64,000 bases of DNA from Paenibacillaceae bacterium (GCA_004134985.1 REGQ01000019.1:46021-110020); one strand, 5' to 3'; positions 34,115 to 43,572 are shown, counted from the stretch's first letter. The notes: generated by a model from the letters alone, not told the origin. Translations and numbers: made by a program.

Positions 34115-35221
34115 TTAATGACCTCCTACAATTTCTTTAATTCGATTGGCAATAACATCGATGTCGTCCCCTTGCAGCGAACGGGCATCGATATCAAAAT
34201 AGCCTTGACGCACCCCGTAATCACGGGTATAGATGGCAATAGCTCCTTCGCGCAGTCCATTGTTTACCGTTTCGGCATTGACCCCTGATACGACCGGATC
34301 AATCTTGATCCTTCCGCGGTAAATAGCTCTGCCCGCTTCATCCTGTACAATCTGCATGCTGACTCCATTCAACTCGGAGAGCGGCTGCAGACCGTTCACC
34401 AGCATGCTCTTCTCTTGCTCGCTCTTATCAACCTTGTTGACATATTCATCAAGCGCCTGAAGCAGCCCAAAAGTCGTTTCCTTGCCCACTTTCATACTGC
34501 GACCGATGCCATGAAGCTGGACTTTCAGCCACTCGATATAGCGGCGCTTTCCGCCGACAATGCCTGAAGTTGGTCCTTCAATGGCTTTGGAGCCGCTGTA
34601 GATTGCAAGATCGGAATACTTGACATATTTGTGAATATCTTCTTCCGCCGCCGCATCAACAATCAGCGGAATTTCGTGAAGATCGGCAAGCTCCCAGGCT
34701 TCCTCAACTGAAATCATATTTTTTTGAACGCAATGATGTGACTTTACATATAAAATAGCCGCCGTATTCGGTGAAATCGCTTCTTCAATATGCGATTTGC
34801 GCCCTTCATTGGCGTAGCCTACCTCAATCAGCTTTCCTCCACCCAGAGCGACCATCGTTTCAACTGGGGCGCCATACTGAACATTATGGCCTTTGAGCAT
34901 TATGATTTCGTTCTTGGCAATCGGGTCCTGATGCAGCCGTTCGCTGCGCCGCTGGTTGCCTTCCGTTACAATCGCTGCGACAGACAGCGCGATGCCGCTC
35001 GAAGCGGAATTGACGACAACGGCCGCTTCCGAGCCGAGAATATTGGCAATATAATCGCCCGCTTTGTTGACCAGGTCGGCGATTTCCACATAACGTTGTC
35101 CGCCCTGCTTCATCGCTTCCATGACCGTATCCGTCGGCGCCGATACGCCAAGGATGCTCATTCGTCCGCTCGCATTAACAACCCGCTTCAAACCATATTT
35201 AGCTTGTAATGAATGATCCAT
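34115..35221 (-). CDS. dgaE: DgaE-family PLP-dependent ammonia lyase
   Basis: A 368-residue PLP enzyme of the SelA/DgaE type. In Salmonella DgaE deaminates and dehydrates D-glucosaminate-6-phosphate to KDGP and ammonia. Features are VVNASGRMSILGVSAPTDTV, AAVVVNSASSGIALSVAAI, DAAAEEDIHKYVKYSDLAIY and the PLP lysine in YSGSKAIEGPTSG. The start lies inside the end of the upstream deacetylase gene (23-bp overlap). In this operon a separate KDG kinase is present, so the natural substrate may be an unphosphorylated amino-sugar acid. That is inference from gene content. Confidence 0.88.
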   Translation of the reverse strand: MDHSLQAKYGLKRVVNASGRMSILGVSAPTDTVMEAMKQGGQRYVEIADLVNKAGDYIANILGSEAAVVVNSASSGIALSVAAIVTEGNQRRSERLHQDPIAKNEIIMLKGHNVQYGAPVETMVALGGGKLIEVGYANEGRKSHIEEAISPNTAAILYVKSHHCVQKNMISVEEAWELADLHEIPLIVDAAAEEDIHKYVKYSDLAIYSGSKAIEGPTSGIVGGKRRYIEWLKVQLHGIGRSMKVGKETTFGLLQALDEYVNKVDKSEQEKSMLVNGLQPLSELNGVSMQIVQDEAGRAIYRGRIKIDPVVSGVNAETVNNGLREGAIAIYTRDYGVRQGYFDIDARSLQGDDIDVIANRIKEIVGGH

Positions 35222-36305
35222 TAATCATGACTCCTTTAGCTTCAATATACTTGTCCGCTTGTCGTTTATCGCCCTCGGAATCGATGAATTCAACCGAACC
35301 GCGCTCTACGCTGAACAGTGTCAAATTCGCTTTATCTCCGACCTGAATACGTCCCAGTTCCGGCTTGTTCAGCCATGCCGCCGCATTGACCGTCACCGCA
35401 GAAATCACTTCGTCAAGCGGATAGCCAAGCGACAGAAATTTGGACAGCACGCTCGACATGCTGTACACCGGGCCGTTCAAGCGGTTGCCGCGGTAAATGT
35501 CCGTGCTGATCGTCTGCAGCGGAATGCCGGCCTGCTTCGCCCATTCAGCCACCTTGAAAGAAAAGCTGGCGGTCCCGTGTCCGACATCAAGGTGGACGCC
35601 TCTGGCGATTGCCTCCAGCAGCGCATCCAGCGGCTTCCCGTCCGCGGCGAACAAATTGTTGGCCTTCCCGTTCAAGTAATGGGTCACAATGTCATGCCGC
35701 TTAAGCAGCGCAAGCACTTCTTCAATTGCAGGCGGTCCTGACCCGATATGCACCATCAACGGCAGCTGCGTCTCTTCGGACAGCAAGCGCGCCAGTCTTA
35801 GCGGCTCTATGCCGCTCTCCTTGACGACACTGCGGCTGATGCGCGCCTTCAACCCGACGATAAAATCGCCATGCTCTGATACCGCTTTGACAGCACGCTC
35901 CCTGTCGATCCATTCCAGCTGTGACAGCTCATCCACCCGCTCAAGCCCGATGTGCGAAATATTCAGGAAGGCATACACATTGGTAAGCGCCTTCGCTGCA
36001 TCTGCCTTTAATTCGGCAATCCGGTCCGCTCCGCAGCTTCCCGCATCGACAATGGTGGCAACGCCGTGCTTTACCCCGATTTCGTCAATCTTATCGCCAT
36101 AAGGGTCCAGCGCTGGAACAGCATGGACATGCAAGTCAATCCAGCCGCTTGAGACATAGAGACCTGTACCGTCGAACGCATCTGCTTCTCCCGCCGATTT
36201 GGCTTCACTGATTTGGACAATGATGCCATTCTCGATGACAATATCAATTGCCTTTTCGTTTACAAGCTTTACATTGCGCAATACATGTCGATTCATATTT
36301 CCCAT
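35199..36305 (-). CDS. amidohydrolase/deacetylase-family metallohydrolase
   Basis: A 368-residue amidohydrolase-superfamily enzyme and first gene of the operon. Metal-site blocks: SGWIDLHVHAVP (HxH), VGLKARISRSVV (carboxylated Lys expected), LPLMVHIGSGPP (His), DIVTHYLNG (His) and LQTISTDIYRG (Asp). The group with Atu3266/EF0837, commonly found with dgaE/dgaF, deacetylates N-acetylated or acylated hydroxy/amino acids. Here it would plausibly remove an acetyl group from an N-acetyl amino-sugar acid. The frame is open for another 77 codons, but AAGGA and homology place the start at the ATG at 36305 (or 36296). Confidence 0.85.
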   Translation of the reverse strand: MGNMNRHVLRNVKLVNEKAIDIVIENGIIVQISEAKSAGEADAFDGTGLYVSSGWIDLHVHAVPALDPYGDKIDEIGVKHGVATIVDAGSCGADRIAELKADAAKALTNVYAFLNISHIGLERVDELSQLEWIDRERAVKAVSEHGDFIVGLKARISRSVVKESGIEPLRLARLLSEETQLPLMVHIGSGPPAIEEVLALLKRHDIVTHYLNGKANNLFAADGKPLDALLEAIARGVHLDVGHGTASFSFKVAEWAKQAGIPLQTISTDIYRGNRLNGPVYSMSSVLSKFLSLGYPLDEVISAVTVNAAAWLNKPELGRIQVGDKANLTLFSVERGSVEFIDSEGDKRQADKYIEAKGVMINGSFITS

Positions 36306-36377
36306 CCATTCCTTCTGCTTTCCTATCAACTGTCTATCTTTCATTTCAAGATTATCACACAACAACACGCAAGTAAA

Positions 36378-36389
36378 TATAACGTTATA
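36378..36389. promoter_or_regulatory. candidate operator upstream of the amino-sugar-acid operon
   Basis: A perfect 12-bp palindrome TATAACGTTATA in the 94-bp gap before the deacetylase gene. It is AT-rich and well placed for a repressor. Assignment to the UTRA-GntR protein of the operon is by position only. Confidence 0.35.
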
Positions 36390-36399
36390 ATGTTTAAGT

Positions 36400-37488
36400 T
36401 TACGCACGGCCCGCTCGTTTCTTAATAAGTGCAATAACAAACAGAATTGTTGTAAGCCCGCCTTCAATTGCCAGCGCGAAGACCGGAAACCAATATTTGA
36501 AATAATGGTGGGAATAGGACATATTGTGTCCCACACTTATTAGCGGAACAAGCGTGATAAAAACCGCAAATCCGATAATCCATGAACGATGCGTGCGCGA
36601 TCCAAACAGTTGGGCAGCGCCTTCTGCCATTACGTAATACAATGTGGCAAATGTAATGAATGCGCCAAAAATATAAATCAGCATTAACATGATATCAAAG
36701 CGCTCCAGAAAAACCAGATGAACGACTCTCGTAAACGTATAGATCGGATAATCTACGCGTCCTGCCATATACGGTCCCAGCACAGCTATGCAATAAAGCA
36801 ATGTCAGTGTCATAATAAACGTGCCGAGCAGCACGGCTAACGACTTGACTTTAAAAGCATCCTTCGGGGTAGTGTGATGAGGAATCATCATCCCCATCGA
36901 CAGGCAAATGCCAAACCAGCATCCCGGATAGACCGCTCCCTTGACCGCCGGAGCCAGTCCATATTCAAATTGAGGCAGCAGGTTGGTGATGTCCAGTTCC
37001 CGAATCGAAATCACAAACAGCAGAAGGGAGATCAGCAAAATCATTGCCGTTATCAATTGAGCTACACGGCCAATTACGCCAAGACCATAATACGCTGCGA
37101 AGCCGGCGCAGATTGTCATCGTTCCAGACACGACGATCCCTGGCGTCTCGGTAATTAACGTCGCGGTCAAAAACTTGCTGAACAGCCACATGACAGACAA
37201 GATTACCACAAAAAAGAATAGAACGAACAGGAGCCCGAACACTTTGCCAATCTTGCCAAGTATCGTCTCACTGTACTGAACAAGCGACTGTCCGGGGTAC
37301 TGCCTTCCTAACCAATAGAGGACATAGGCAACATAGATATCAATGGCTGCGCCAATCAGCATGGAGAGCCAGAGGTCCTGCTTTACAGTAGGTACAATCT
37401 GGACCGGCACAGAAAAAAAAGTCAACGAGGTGATGGAGACGAAAATGATGAAGAAAAACTGGTCATTGGTAATCGCCGTTCGTTTCAT
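36400..37488 (-). CDS. spore germination protein, GerAB/GerKB family (B subunit)
   Basis: A 362-residue integral membrane protein with about ten helices, of the GerAB/ArcD/ProY (APC-like) family. The N-terminus (AITNDQFFFIIFVSITSLTF) and the block QYPGQSLVQYSETILGKIGK are typical. The B subunit binds the germinant in the inner spore membrane. It is the last gene of an A-C-B operon, 16 bp after the C subunit. The germinant cannot be predicted. Confidence 0.92.
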   Translation of the reverse strand: MKRTAITNDQFFFIIFVSITSLTFFSVPVQIVPTVKQDLWLSMLIGAAIDIYVAYVLYWLGRQYPGQSLVQYSETILGKIGKVFGLLFVLFFFVVILSVMWLFSKFLTATLITETPGIVVSGTMTICAGFAAYYGLGVIGRVAQLITAMILLISLLLFVISIRELDITNLLPQFEYGLAPAVKGAVYPGCWFGICLSMGMMIPHHTTPKDAFKVKSLAVLLGTFIMTLTLLYCIAVLGPYMAGRVDYPIYTFTRVVHLVFLERFDIMLMLIYIFGAFITFATLYYVMAEGAAQLFGSRTHRSWIIGFAVFITLVPLISVGHNMSYSHHYFKYWFPVFALAIEGGLTTILFVIALIKKRAGRA

Positions 37489-37504
37489 TTCCGTCCCCCC
37501 GTTG

Positions 37505-38695
37505 TCAGTTGTCCTTTTGCAGTCCTGTTTTGATAATATGCACCTTCACATCGACTTCGAGCTCGGATCGGGAAAAGTAATCCCCCCATTCATGCTCGAT
37601 TTTTTTCCATTCTTGTGGAAACTTATGGTGCACAAGCCGACCGAAACCGACCAAATCACTTTTATATTGACGTGATAATGTATGGAACAGGTCATTCATA
37701 TTCTGCCTGATCTCATCTTCGAGTTGTTTCCTCATGTTGTCGGCGTATTGAATTTTGGACAGTTTTAACTGTCTGACCGTCGTTTTTAAGTTTGCATCCG
37801 CATGAAAATTTACACGAAAGCGTGATTTGTTCCCTGCTTCAATGACGGTCTTGCTCACCCGGACATTACTCAGTTCATAGACGAGCGGCGGCGCCTCGGC
37901 TTTCTCTTCCTCTTCGATGTCACCATCTTCCGACTCATCAGAGTGCCCGCTTCCCTCCACCCGCATTTTCCCCTCATCCGATTCCCCTTGCACCCAATCC
38001 ATCATCATCGTTTGTTTTTCATCCAGCCAGCCGATCATCCGATCTTTGCGAAACACAGCTGTGTCATTGATTTTAAGAACGGACTTGCCGTCCGAACCCG
38101 GCATCCAGCCTATGCCGGCGGCACTCGCGCCCAAATCCTGCTGCTGAAGGCGGGGCAAAAACTTGTACAGCTGGATAGCCGCCGATTTTTGACCTAGCTT
38201 ACTGCGAAAATAGGCGTTCCATTGGTTGGCGGACACTTGCTCCAATTCTTTGGCGGAGAGGAGCGTAGAGCGGGCTTTGTCTTTTGAAACCATCACCCAA
38301 CTCGTCAGATTTTGCTGATTGTCACGCCAGAAAAAATCCATATACGGTTCCAGGCCGCGTCTAGCCAACTGCTCCCCAATGAGAATAATCCGGGTTTGCG
38401 GCGTGAAAATATGTTTTTTCGCCTCATTGCGTATCAGCTCAAGCGCTTCGTAAATGTTGTCACCCTCGGCAGAATAAAGCGCAAAAGGCCGTCGCCCTCC
38501 ACCGCCTGCAGCTACCGGCAAAGTCGGGTTTACCAACTGCACGGTGACTTCAATTTGATCATTGGGCGCAGCGTCCAGACCAATTGCCGACACCACCGTA
38601 ATTTGATTCAAATCGTTTTGTTTCCAGCAGCCGCTCAGCACCATTGGAAGACACAACAGCAGCAATAGGCTGATCGCTCTGTTGTAAGTTTTCAT
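37505..38695 (-). CDS. spore germination lipoprotein, GerAC family (C subunit)
   Basis: A 396-residue lipoprotein. The signal peptide ends in the lipobox LPMVLSGC, and the family motif VVSAIGLDAAPNDQIEVTVQ follows. The C-terminal domain holds NVRVSKTVIEAGNKSRFRV and FHTLSRQYKSDLVGFGRLVH. An acidic insert (DESEDGDIEEEEKAE, about 250-265) is unusual. Its ATG overlaps the stop of the A gene by 4 bp. GerAC proteins face the outer side of the inner spore membrane and are needed for receptor function. Confidence 0.92.
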   Translation of the reverse strand: MKTYNRAISLLLLLCLPMVLSGCWKQNDLNQITVVSAIGLDAAPNDQIEVTVQLVNPTLPVAAGGGGRRPFALYSAEGDNIYEALELIRNEAKKHIFTPQTRIILIGEQLARRGLEPYMDFFWRDNQQNLTSWVMVSKDKARSTLLSAKELEQVSANQWNAYFRSKLGQKSAAIQLYKFLPRLQQQDLGASAAGIGWMPGSDGKSVLKINDTAVFRKDRMIGWLDEKQTMMMDWVQGESDEGKMRVEGSGHSDESEDGDIEEEEKAEAPPLVYELSNVRVSKTVIEAGNKSRFRVNFHADANLKTTVRQLKLSKIQYADNMRKQLEDEIRQNMNDLFHTLSRQYKSDLVGFGRLVHHKFPQEWKKIEHEWGDYFSRSELEVDVKVHIIKTGLQKDN

Positions 38696-40140
38696 CTTCG
38701 TCTTCCTTTAGTATGCTCGTTCAAACTCCACCAGGGCATGCGAAAGAATGTTTTCATGGCTTCGCGTTTGTTAAATGGGGTGATTGGATACAAGTAGGGT
38801 GTCCCTACTGATTCAAGTGTCGTCAAATGAATGGCCAATAGGATCAGCCCAAAGATAATCCCGTACAACCCCAAGAGGGAAGCCCAAATCAGCATAAAAA
38901 ACCGCAGCAGCCGAATAGCGCCTGATAATTCAATCGAAGGGATAACAAAAGAAGCTATCGCAGTCCCTGCCACAACAATAATCGTTGGCGATGAGATAAT
39001 CCCCGCATTGACTGCCGATTCCCCAATAACAAGCGCGCCGACAATGCTGATCGCCGACCCGATTGCCCGAGGCATGCGTACGCCTGCCTCCCGAAGCCCT
39101 TCAAACGTCATCTCCATAATGACCGCCTCCAAAATAAGGGGAAAAGGGACTCCCTCGCGAGCTGACAGTACACTGCTAAGCAATTGGGGCGGCACCAGCT
39201 CTGGATGGAACATCAGGATGGCTACGTAAAGGGAAGGGAAAAGTAAGGTAATTAATAGTCCTGTGAAGCGTATCCAACGAATAAAGGTGGCAATAGGGTA
39301 AGCGCGATAATTATCTTCCGCCGTTTTCATCAAATGAAAAAATGTGCACGGCACCAGCAGCACAAACGGTGTGCCGTCGACAATGATGGCTACTCTTCCT
39401 TCCACGATTCCGGAAGCTGCATCATCGGGCCTTTCCGTGCTGTAAACGGTAGGAAATATGGAGCCCTTGTTGTCCCGTATCAATTCTTCAATGTATTGCG
39501 ATTCCAGCACCGCATCAATATCAATGTTCTGCAGCCGTTGGCGCACCTCATCGACAACTTCCTTGGACGCCCGATCTTCCAGATACATCATCGAAACCGA
39601 CGTTTGGCTTATTTCGCCTACGACCATCGTCTCCACACGGATCTTCCTGTTTTGGAGACGGCGGCGGATCAAGGTCACATTGACTTCGAAACACTCTATG
39701 AAGCCATCACGCGGCCCCCTTACAACGACGGTGGAAGACGGCTCCTCGATACCGCGGATGAGGTAGCCTTGCGTGTCGATCGCCGCACACTGCTCAAAAC
39801 CGTCGGCGACGATCAGCGTGTAGCCTGACAGCAGCAGCGGGACTGTTCTGTCCATCTCTGCATAAACCGTTTCGAACGCCGTCACAAAATTGCCGCAAAT
39901 TAGTTCCAGCCCATTTGGTTGATTGGGCATCAAAGCAAGCAGTTTCGTATGCAGCAAGAGCGGGCTCAGCACACTTTCATTCAGCGCCTTAACCTCAACC
40001 ATTCCTTTGATCCATATGACCGCTATTTTCAGCCGATGAACTCCGATTTCCAGTCTGCGGATGGTCAAATCCGAACTGCTGCCCAGCTCAGCTTCAATAT
40101 GCTCAATTTTCTTTTCAATTTCCGTTGGAGTTTGTTCCAT
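38692..40140 (-). CDS. spore germination protein, GerAA/GerKA family (A subunit)
   Basis: A 482-residue receptor subunit with a soluble N-terminal half (about 1-275) and five or so membrane helices in the second half. Signature blocks: VEVKALNESVLSPLL, VVRGPRDGFIECFEVNVTLI, RGVRMPRAIG-like (here REAGVRMPRAIGSAISIVGA), VIGESAVNAGIISSPTIIVV and TPYLYPITPFNKRE near the end. Recent structural work assigns channel activity to this family. The ATG at 40140 follows GGGGTGAG; upstream in-frame codons were not used. It leads the A-C-B operon, which should be transcribed late in sporulation in the forespore. Confidence 0.93.
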   Translation of the reverse strand: MEQTPTEIEKKIEHIEAELGSSSDLTIRRLEIGVHRLKIAVIWIKGMVEVKALNESVLSPLLLHTKLLALMPNQPNGLELICGNFVTAFETVYAEMDRTVPLLLSGYTLIVADGFEQCAAIDTQGYLIRGIEEPSSTVVVRGPRDGFIECFEVNVTLIRRRLQNRKIRVETMVVGEISQTSVSMMYLEDRASKEVVDEVRQRLQNIDIDAVLESQYIEELIRDNKGSIFPTVYSTERPDDAASGIVEGRVAIIVDGTPFVLLVPCTFFHLMKTAEDNYRAYPIATFIRWIRFTGLLITLLFPSLYVAILMFHPELVPPQLLSSVLSAREGVPFPLILEAVIMEMTFEGLREAGVRMPRAIGSAISIVGALVIGESAVNAGIISSPTIIVVAGTAIASFVIPSIELSGAIRLLRFFMLIWASLLGLYGIIFGLILLAIHLTTLESVGTPYLYPITPFNKREAMKTFFRMPWWSLNEHTKGRRR

Positions 40141-40332
40141 CTGCTCACCCCTTTTATGTCCAGCCTGTATAGTATAAGCGAGCAGAGGAGATTTCATCCA
40201 TTCGGGAGAGAAAGCGGGATTTCTTATAACCCAATTAAATTTCAGAATATTCTGACTTTAAATGACGGCAAAACAGAATGCAAACCATTCTGCTCTGCCC
40301 GCGCTTATTGCGCTGTGTTATCCCCCTGCTAG

Positions 40333-41010
40333 TTAACTTACTCTGCCTGCCGCGGGATTGGCCATCAACTGGTTAAAATCGAATGCGCTCAGACATTCAC
40401 CGATAAAATTTTGGGCAGTGGGATCAAATGCAAGCAGGCCGGTGATCGGATTTGGAACAATAATATAGTGCATGCCAGCGGCAGCCGCTGCGCGAGCGCC
40501 ATTGGGAGAATCCTCAATCGCCAGCCCATGCTGTGCGCTTACTCCAAGCCCAGCTAACGTTTGGGTATATAGCTCGGGATCAGGCTTCACATGGACCACA
40601 TTGTCCGCAGTCCGAATACAATCAAAGTAATCTCGAATGCCCAACTGATCCAAATGCCGGTCAATCCACTCCTGTGACGAGCTCGATGCCAATCCGATCT
40701 TCAACCCTGCCGCCCTCGCTTTGTCCAGATAATCCATGACGCCCGGCCGTATCTTTTCCTGCTGCATTAATTCAGTGTAACGCTGTTTCACACCCGTCTT
40801 GAACGCTTTCAAATCAATTGGCAGTTTATGCTCTGTGACAAGGTACTCATAGGGGTTAAAGGTATGCAGGCTCGTTCCGACACATTGGGAATACAAATCA
40901 ATGGTCAGTTCCACATGATGTTTCGCATAAGCTTCTTGAAAAGCATTGTACCACGGTGTCTCCGTATCAATTATCGTCCCATCAAAATCGAAAATAATGG
41001 CTTGAATCAT
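40333..41010 (-). CDS. HAD-superfamily hydrolase (phosphoglucomutase/phosphatase-like)
   Basis: A 225-residue HAD enzyme of subfamily IA with a helical cap. Motif I is IFDFDGTIIDTE, motif II is LASSSS, motif III is HVKPDPELY (Lys) and motif IV is AIEDSPNGARAA. It is closest in look to the YhcW / beta-phosphoglucomutase group, but the substrate is not predictable. The C-terminal ~25 residues (FDFNQLMANPAAGRVS) are variable in the family. It follows the AraC-like gene by 24 bp on the same strand and could be cotranscribed. Confidence 0.88.
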   Translation of the reverse strand: MIQAIIFDFDGTIIDTETPWYNAFQEAYAKHHVELTIDLYSQCVGTSLHTFNPYEYLVTEHKLPIDLKAFKTGVKQRYTELMQQEKIRPGVMDYLDKARAAGLKIGLASSSSQEWIDRHLDQLGIRDYFDCIRTADNVVHVKPDPELYTQTLAGLGVSAQHGLAIEDSPNGARAAAAAGMHYIIVPNPITGLLAFDPTAQNFIGECLSAFDFNQLMANPAAGRVS

Positions 41011-41034
41011 CTTTTAGTTCCTCCTTGTGCGATG

Positions 41035-42084
41035 TTACAGTGATTCCAACAACGCATCCATAATTTGATGTTGTCCGTTCGGTGTCCAGCTCATCACAAA
41101 CCAGTTTGGTATCAATCTCACCTTATTGTTTCTGACGGCTTTGATGGCACCCCATGTTTCTGTGCTCAGCATCTCCGTTAGCCAAGGATACCAGAATAAA
41201 TCGACATTGGCGGTCAATTCAACTCCAAGCGATTTCATGACATCCCCAAAACCAAGCGAGGAAGCGGCTGCAATTTTCAGCTTGCTCCGCTTCATATAAA
41301 TACTGGGAGCTACGCCTACATAACGGTGAAAAGTGCGACTGAAATAAAATTCGCTGCGAAAACCGACTTGCCCAACGATTTCTTTCACCCTGCTGTCCTC
41401 GTGCAGCAGCAATTTCTTGGCTTCATCAATGCGAAGGCGGGTCAAATATTCCAGCGGGAGCAACCCTGTCTTGCGCTTGAACAATCGGGAATAGGTTTCC
41501 GGTGTCAGATTTGTCATGTGGGCCAAACCCGCCAGAATCATCTTTTCCCCAAGATTTCGTTCCATATGCTCGATGCTCCGGTCAATAGGATCGCTCATTG
41601 CTTTCTGCTGTCCGGCTATCTCTCTCTGCAATGATTGGAGCAAGGTCTCGAACGTCAGACGCAGTGAGAATTCATCCCGCTCAGCGCTTGGCTTGAGGCT
41701 GTCATACAGGCTGGAGCAACGGCGAAATACTTGCTCTGTGTTATGTATTGCAATGTGACCGGGCGGGAATAAAAAAGAATCTTCAGCGGATTCCGTCACC
41801 GATCGATCCCGCGATTTGACCTTCACAACCAGCGGTTCAAATAAGATCGCATAATACTCAATTGGCTCGTGCTGTTCCGACAATTCCAGCATCATCCCTG
41901 GCGTCAGATAGTATAACTCAAATGATTCTATACGTTGAATTGCGCCATTGATCAACAGCATTCCAGAACCCTTTAGCACAAAAATCAGCATATGAGCGGG
42001 AATGCGGCGAAGTTGGGAAGAGCTTCTCTTCTTGGACCGTCTTTTGAAAACGGATGATAACAAGTATAGTGGCTGGATATCCAT
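41035..42084 (-). CDS. AraC-family regulator with internally deleted siderophore-binding domain
   Basis: A 349-residue protein. It starts with a cupin-like region (about 1-110: IPAHMLIFVLKGSGMLLING), followed by the AraC HTH (about 165-265: GLLPLEYLTRLRIDEAKKLL, then VGFRSEFYFSRTFHRYVGVAP). The tail of about 80 residues starts like a Btr-type substrate-binding domain (KIAAASSLGFGDVMKSLGVE). It then jumps to the end of such a domain (AIKAVRNNKVRLIPNWF). Btr-like regulators normally carry some 250 residues there, so about 150-170 appear to be lost in frame. It lies 8 bp behind a FecCD permease gene, consistent with iron-siderophore regulation. Confidence 0.75.
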   Translation of the reverse strand: MDIQPLYLLSSVFKRRSKKRSSSQLRRIPAHMLIFVLKGSGMLLINGAIQRIESFELYYLTPGMMLELSEQHEPIEYYAILFEPLVVKVKSRDRSVTESAEDSFLFPPGHIAIHNTEQVFRRCSSLYDSLKPSAERDEFSLRLTFETLLQSLQREIAGQQKAMSDPIDRSIEHMERNLGEKMILAGLAHMTNLTPETYSRLFKRKTGLLPLEYLTRLRIDEAKKLLLHEDSRVKEIVGQVGFRSEFYFSRTFHRYVGVAPSIYMKRSKLKIAAASSLGFGDVMKSLGVELTANVDLFWYPWLTEMLSTETWGAIKAVRNNKVRLIPNWFVMSWTPNGQHQIMDALLESL

Positions 42085-42092
42085 ACAATAAA

Positions 42093-43088
42093 TTATAAAC
42101 CCTTTCGTCGAAGCAGTAAAATGATCATATAAGGCGCGCCGATAATGGCAGTTACAATGCCGACCGGAATTTCGAAAGGCGAGAACAATGTCTTGCCCAG
42201 CAAATCTGCCAGCATCACAATAAGGGATCCTATTAATGCTGCAGCCGGCAGCAGTTTGCCGCTTATATTGCCGACCAGGCCTCTCGCAAGGTGGGGCGCC
42301 ATTAAACCGATAAAGCCAATCGGTCCGGTGAATGCTACTGCCGATCCTGCGAACCCGACTGCAACAACAATGAGCAGCAGCCGCGTCCGTTCCATCCGGA
42401 TGCCAAGGCCTCTGGCCAGTTCATCTCCAAGCTGGAGAACATCCAACTGCCTGCGCAATATCATAATGAGCGGCAAAAGCAGCAATGTCCAGGGAAGCAG
42501 CGGCCATAATTGCTCCCAGCTTCTTCCGTATAAACTGCCTGCCATCCATATTGATGCCTGTGTCACGCGAAAGATTCCCCCAACGGTTAGCAAATAAGTA
42601 ACCGCCGCGCCGGCCATTGCAGAAATTCCGATACCGACCAGCAGCATTCTGGCAGGCGAACTTCCTCTGCGCCATGAAAGCCAATAAATCAGCCATGCCG
42701 CCAGCAGCGCTCCGCCGAAGGCAACGAGCGGCAGCCGGCTAGCCGGAAAAGCTGGAAAAAGCACAATTACTGCTACCGCCGCCACAGAAGCACCTGAATT
42801 AAGTCCAATGACCCCTGGCGAGGCAAGCGGATTTCGTGTAACTGCCTGCAGAATTACGCCTGCAACCGCAAGACCGCATCCTGCCAGCAGACCTACCAAT
42901 GCTCTGGGCAAACGCAAGGTGTTGATCGTAAAGTCATAATCACTCGTCCCCATACCTGCCACGGTCATTAACGCTTCCAGCGGAGGGACGGCCCTGTCCC
43001 CAAGCAAAATATTCAGCAGAAGCGCCATCAGGTTGGCAAGCAATAATCCGGCAATGACAAGTCCATATCGTGATTTCAATCTATTCAT
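42093..43088 (-). CDS. FecCD-family iron-siderophore ABC permease
   Basis: A 331-residue permease with about ten helices. FecCD motifs include [60 protein letters not shown] and the C-terminal [20 protein letters not shown]. The ATG at 43088 overlaps the TGA of an upstream permease fragment (ATGA). In intact loci two such permeases pair with a binding lipoprotein and an ATPase. Here only one complete permease remains, with a truncated regulator downstream, so function requires outside partners. Confidence 0.88.
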   Translation of the reverse strand: MNRLKSRYGLVIAGLLLANLMALLLNILLGDRAVPPLEALMTVAGMGTSDYDFTINTLRLPRALVGLLAGCGLAVAGVILQAVTRNPLASPGVIGLNSGASVAAVAVIVLFPAFPASRLPLVAFGGALLAAWLIYWLSWRRGSSPARMLLVGIGISAMAGAAVTYLLTVGGIFRVTQASIWMAGSLYGRSWEQLWPLLPWTLLLLPLIMILRRQLDVLQLGDELARGLGIRMERTRLLLIVVAVGFAGSAVAFTGPIGFIGLMAPHLARGLVGNISGKLLPAAALIGSLIVMLADLLGKTLFSPFEIPVGIVTAIIGAPYMIILLLRRKGL

Positions 43089-43267
43089 AGCGCGCCGCTC
43101 CTTCGCTGCGCCAGGTAAATAAGAAACGGTGCGCCAAAGAAGGCCGTCACAATTCCGACAGGAATTTCTTGTCCTGGCAGCAAGAACCTGGCCCCCAAAT
43201 CTGCAGCCAACAGCAGCGCTGCTCCCAGCAGGGCCGAATAGGGCAAAATCCACCTGTAATCGGTGCC
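43085..43267 (-). pseudogene. C-terminal fragment of a second FecCD permease
   Basis: The last 60 codons of a FecCD-type permease are readable from 43267 to a TGA at 43087-43085: [20 protein letters not shown], then [20 protein letters not shown] and a basic end. The conserved end of the family is complete, but nothing homologous precedes it. About 45 bp upstream lies the terminator of copZ. A deletion has therefore fused the copZ 3' end to the interior of a siderophore permease gene. The overlapping ATGA with the next gene shows that this was once a normal two-permease operon. Confidence 0.8.
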
Positions 43268-43310
43268 TTTCCCTGCACTTTTTCGATACTGCCCTCAAAA
43301 AATTTGCAAC

Positions 43311-43337
43311 AAAAAAGCGGCCTCTGATCGAGACCGC
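43311..43337 (-). terminator. intrinsic terminator of copZ
   Basis: On the minus strand GCGGTCTC pairs with GAGGCCGC (one mismatch) around a 5-nt loop, followed by six T. It lies 13 bp after the copZ stop. Confidence 0.85.
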
Positions 43338-43349
43338 AGGCCAGACTTA

Positions 43350-43550
43350 TTAAACGACATCGTAACCTTGTTCCTCAATGGCTTCCTTGACAGCCGCAAT
43401 GGTTACTGCCTCATCATTATATTGAACTTCAACCTTGCCAGCCGCCAAATCAACGCTTCCTGCTGCACCAACCGATTTCAGAGCCTTCTCGACGGATGCA
43501 ACACAATGGCCGCAAGACATTCCTCGTACTTCTAGTATTTCCGTTTTCAT
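43350..43550 (-). CDS. copZ: copper chaperone CopZ
   Basis: A 66-residue heavy-metal-associated domain protein with the Cu(I) site RGMSCGHCVASVEKAL (CxxC) and the usual beta-alpha-beta-beta-alpha-beta pattern ending in IEEQGYDVV. It carries Cu(I) in the cytoplasm, normally to the CopA ATPase and to CsoR. No copA is present here; the downstream side is occupied by the deletion junction described for 43085-43267. A CsoR-type regulator gene lies just upstream. Confidence 0.93.
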   Translation of the reverse strand: MKTEILEVRGMSCGHCVASVEKALKSVGAAGSVDLAAGKVEVQYNDEAVTIAAVKEAIEEQGYDVV

Positions 43551-43572
43551 TTCACATGCCTCCTTTTTAATT

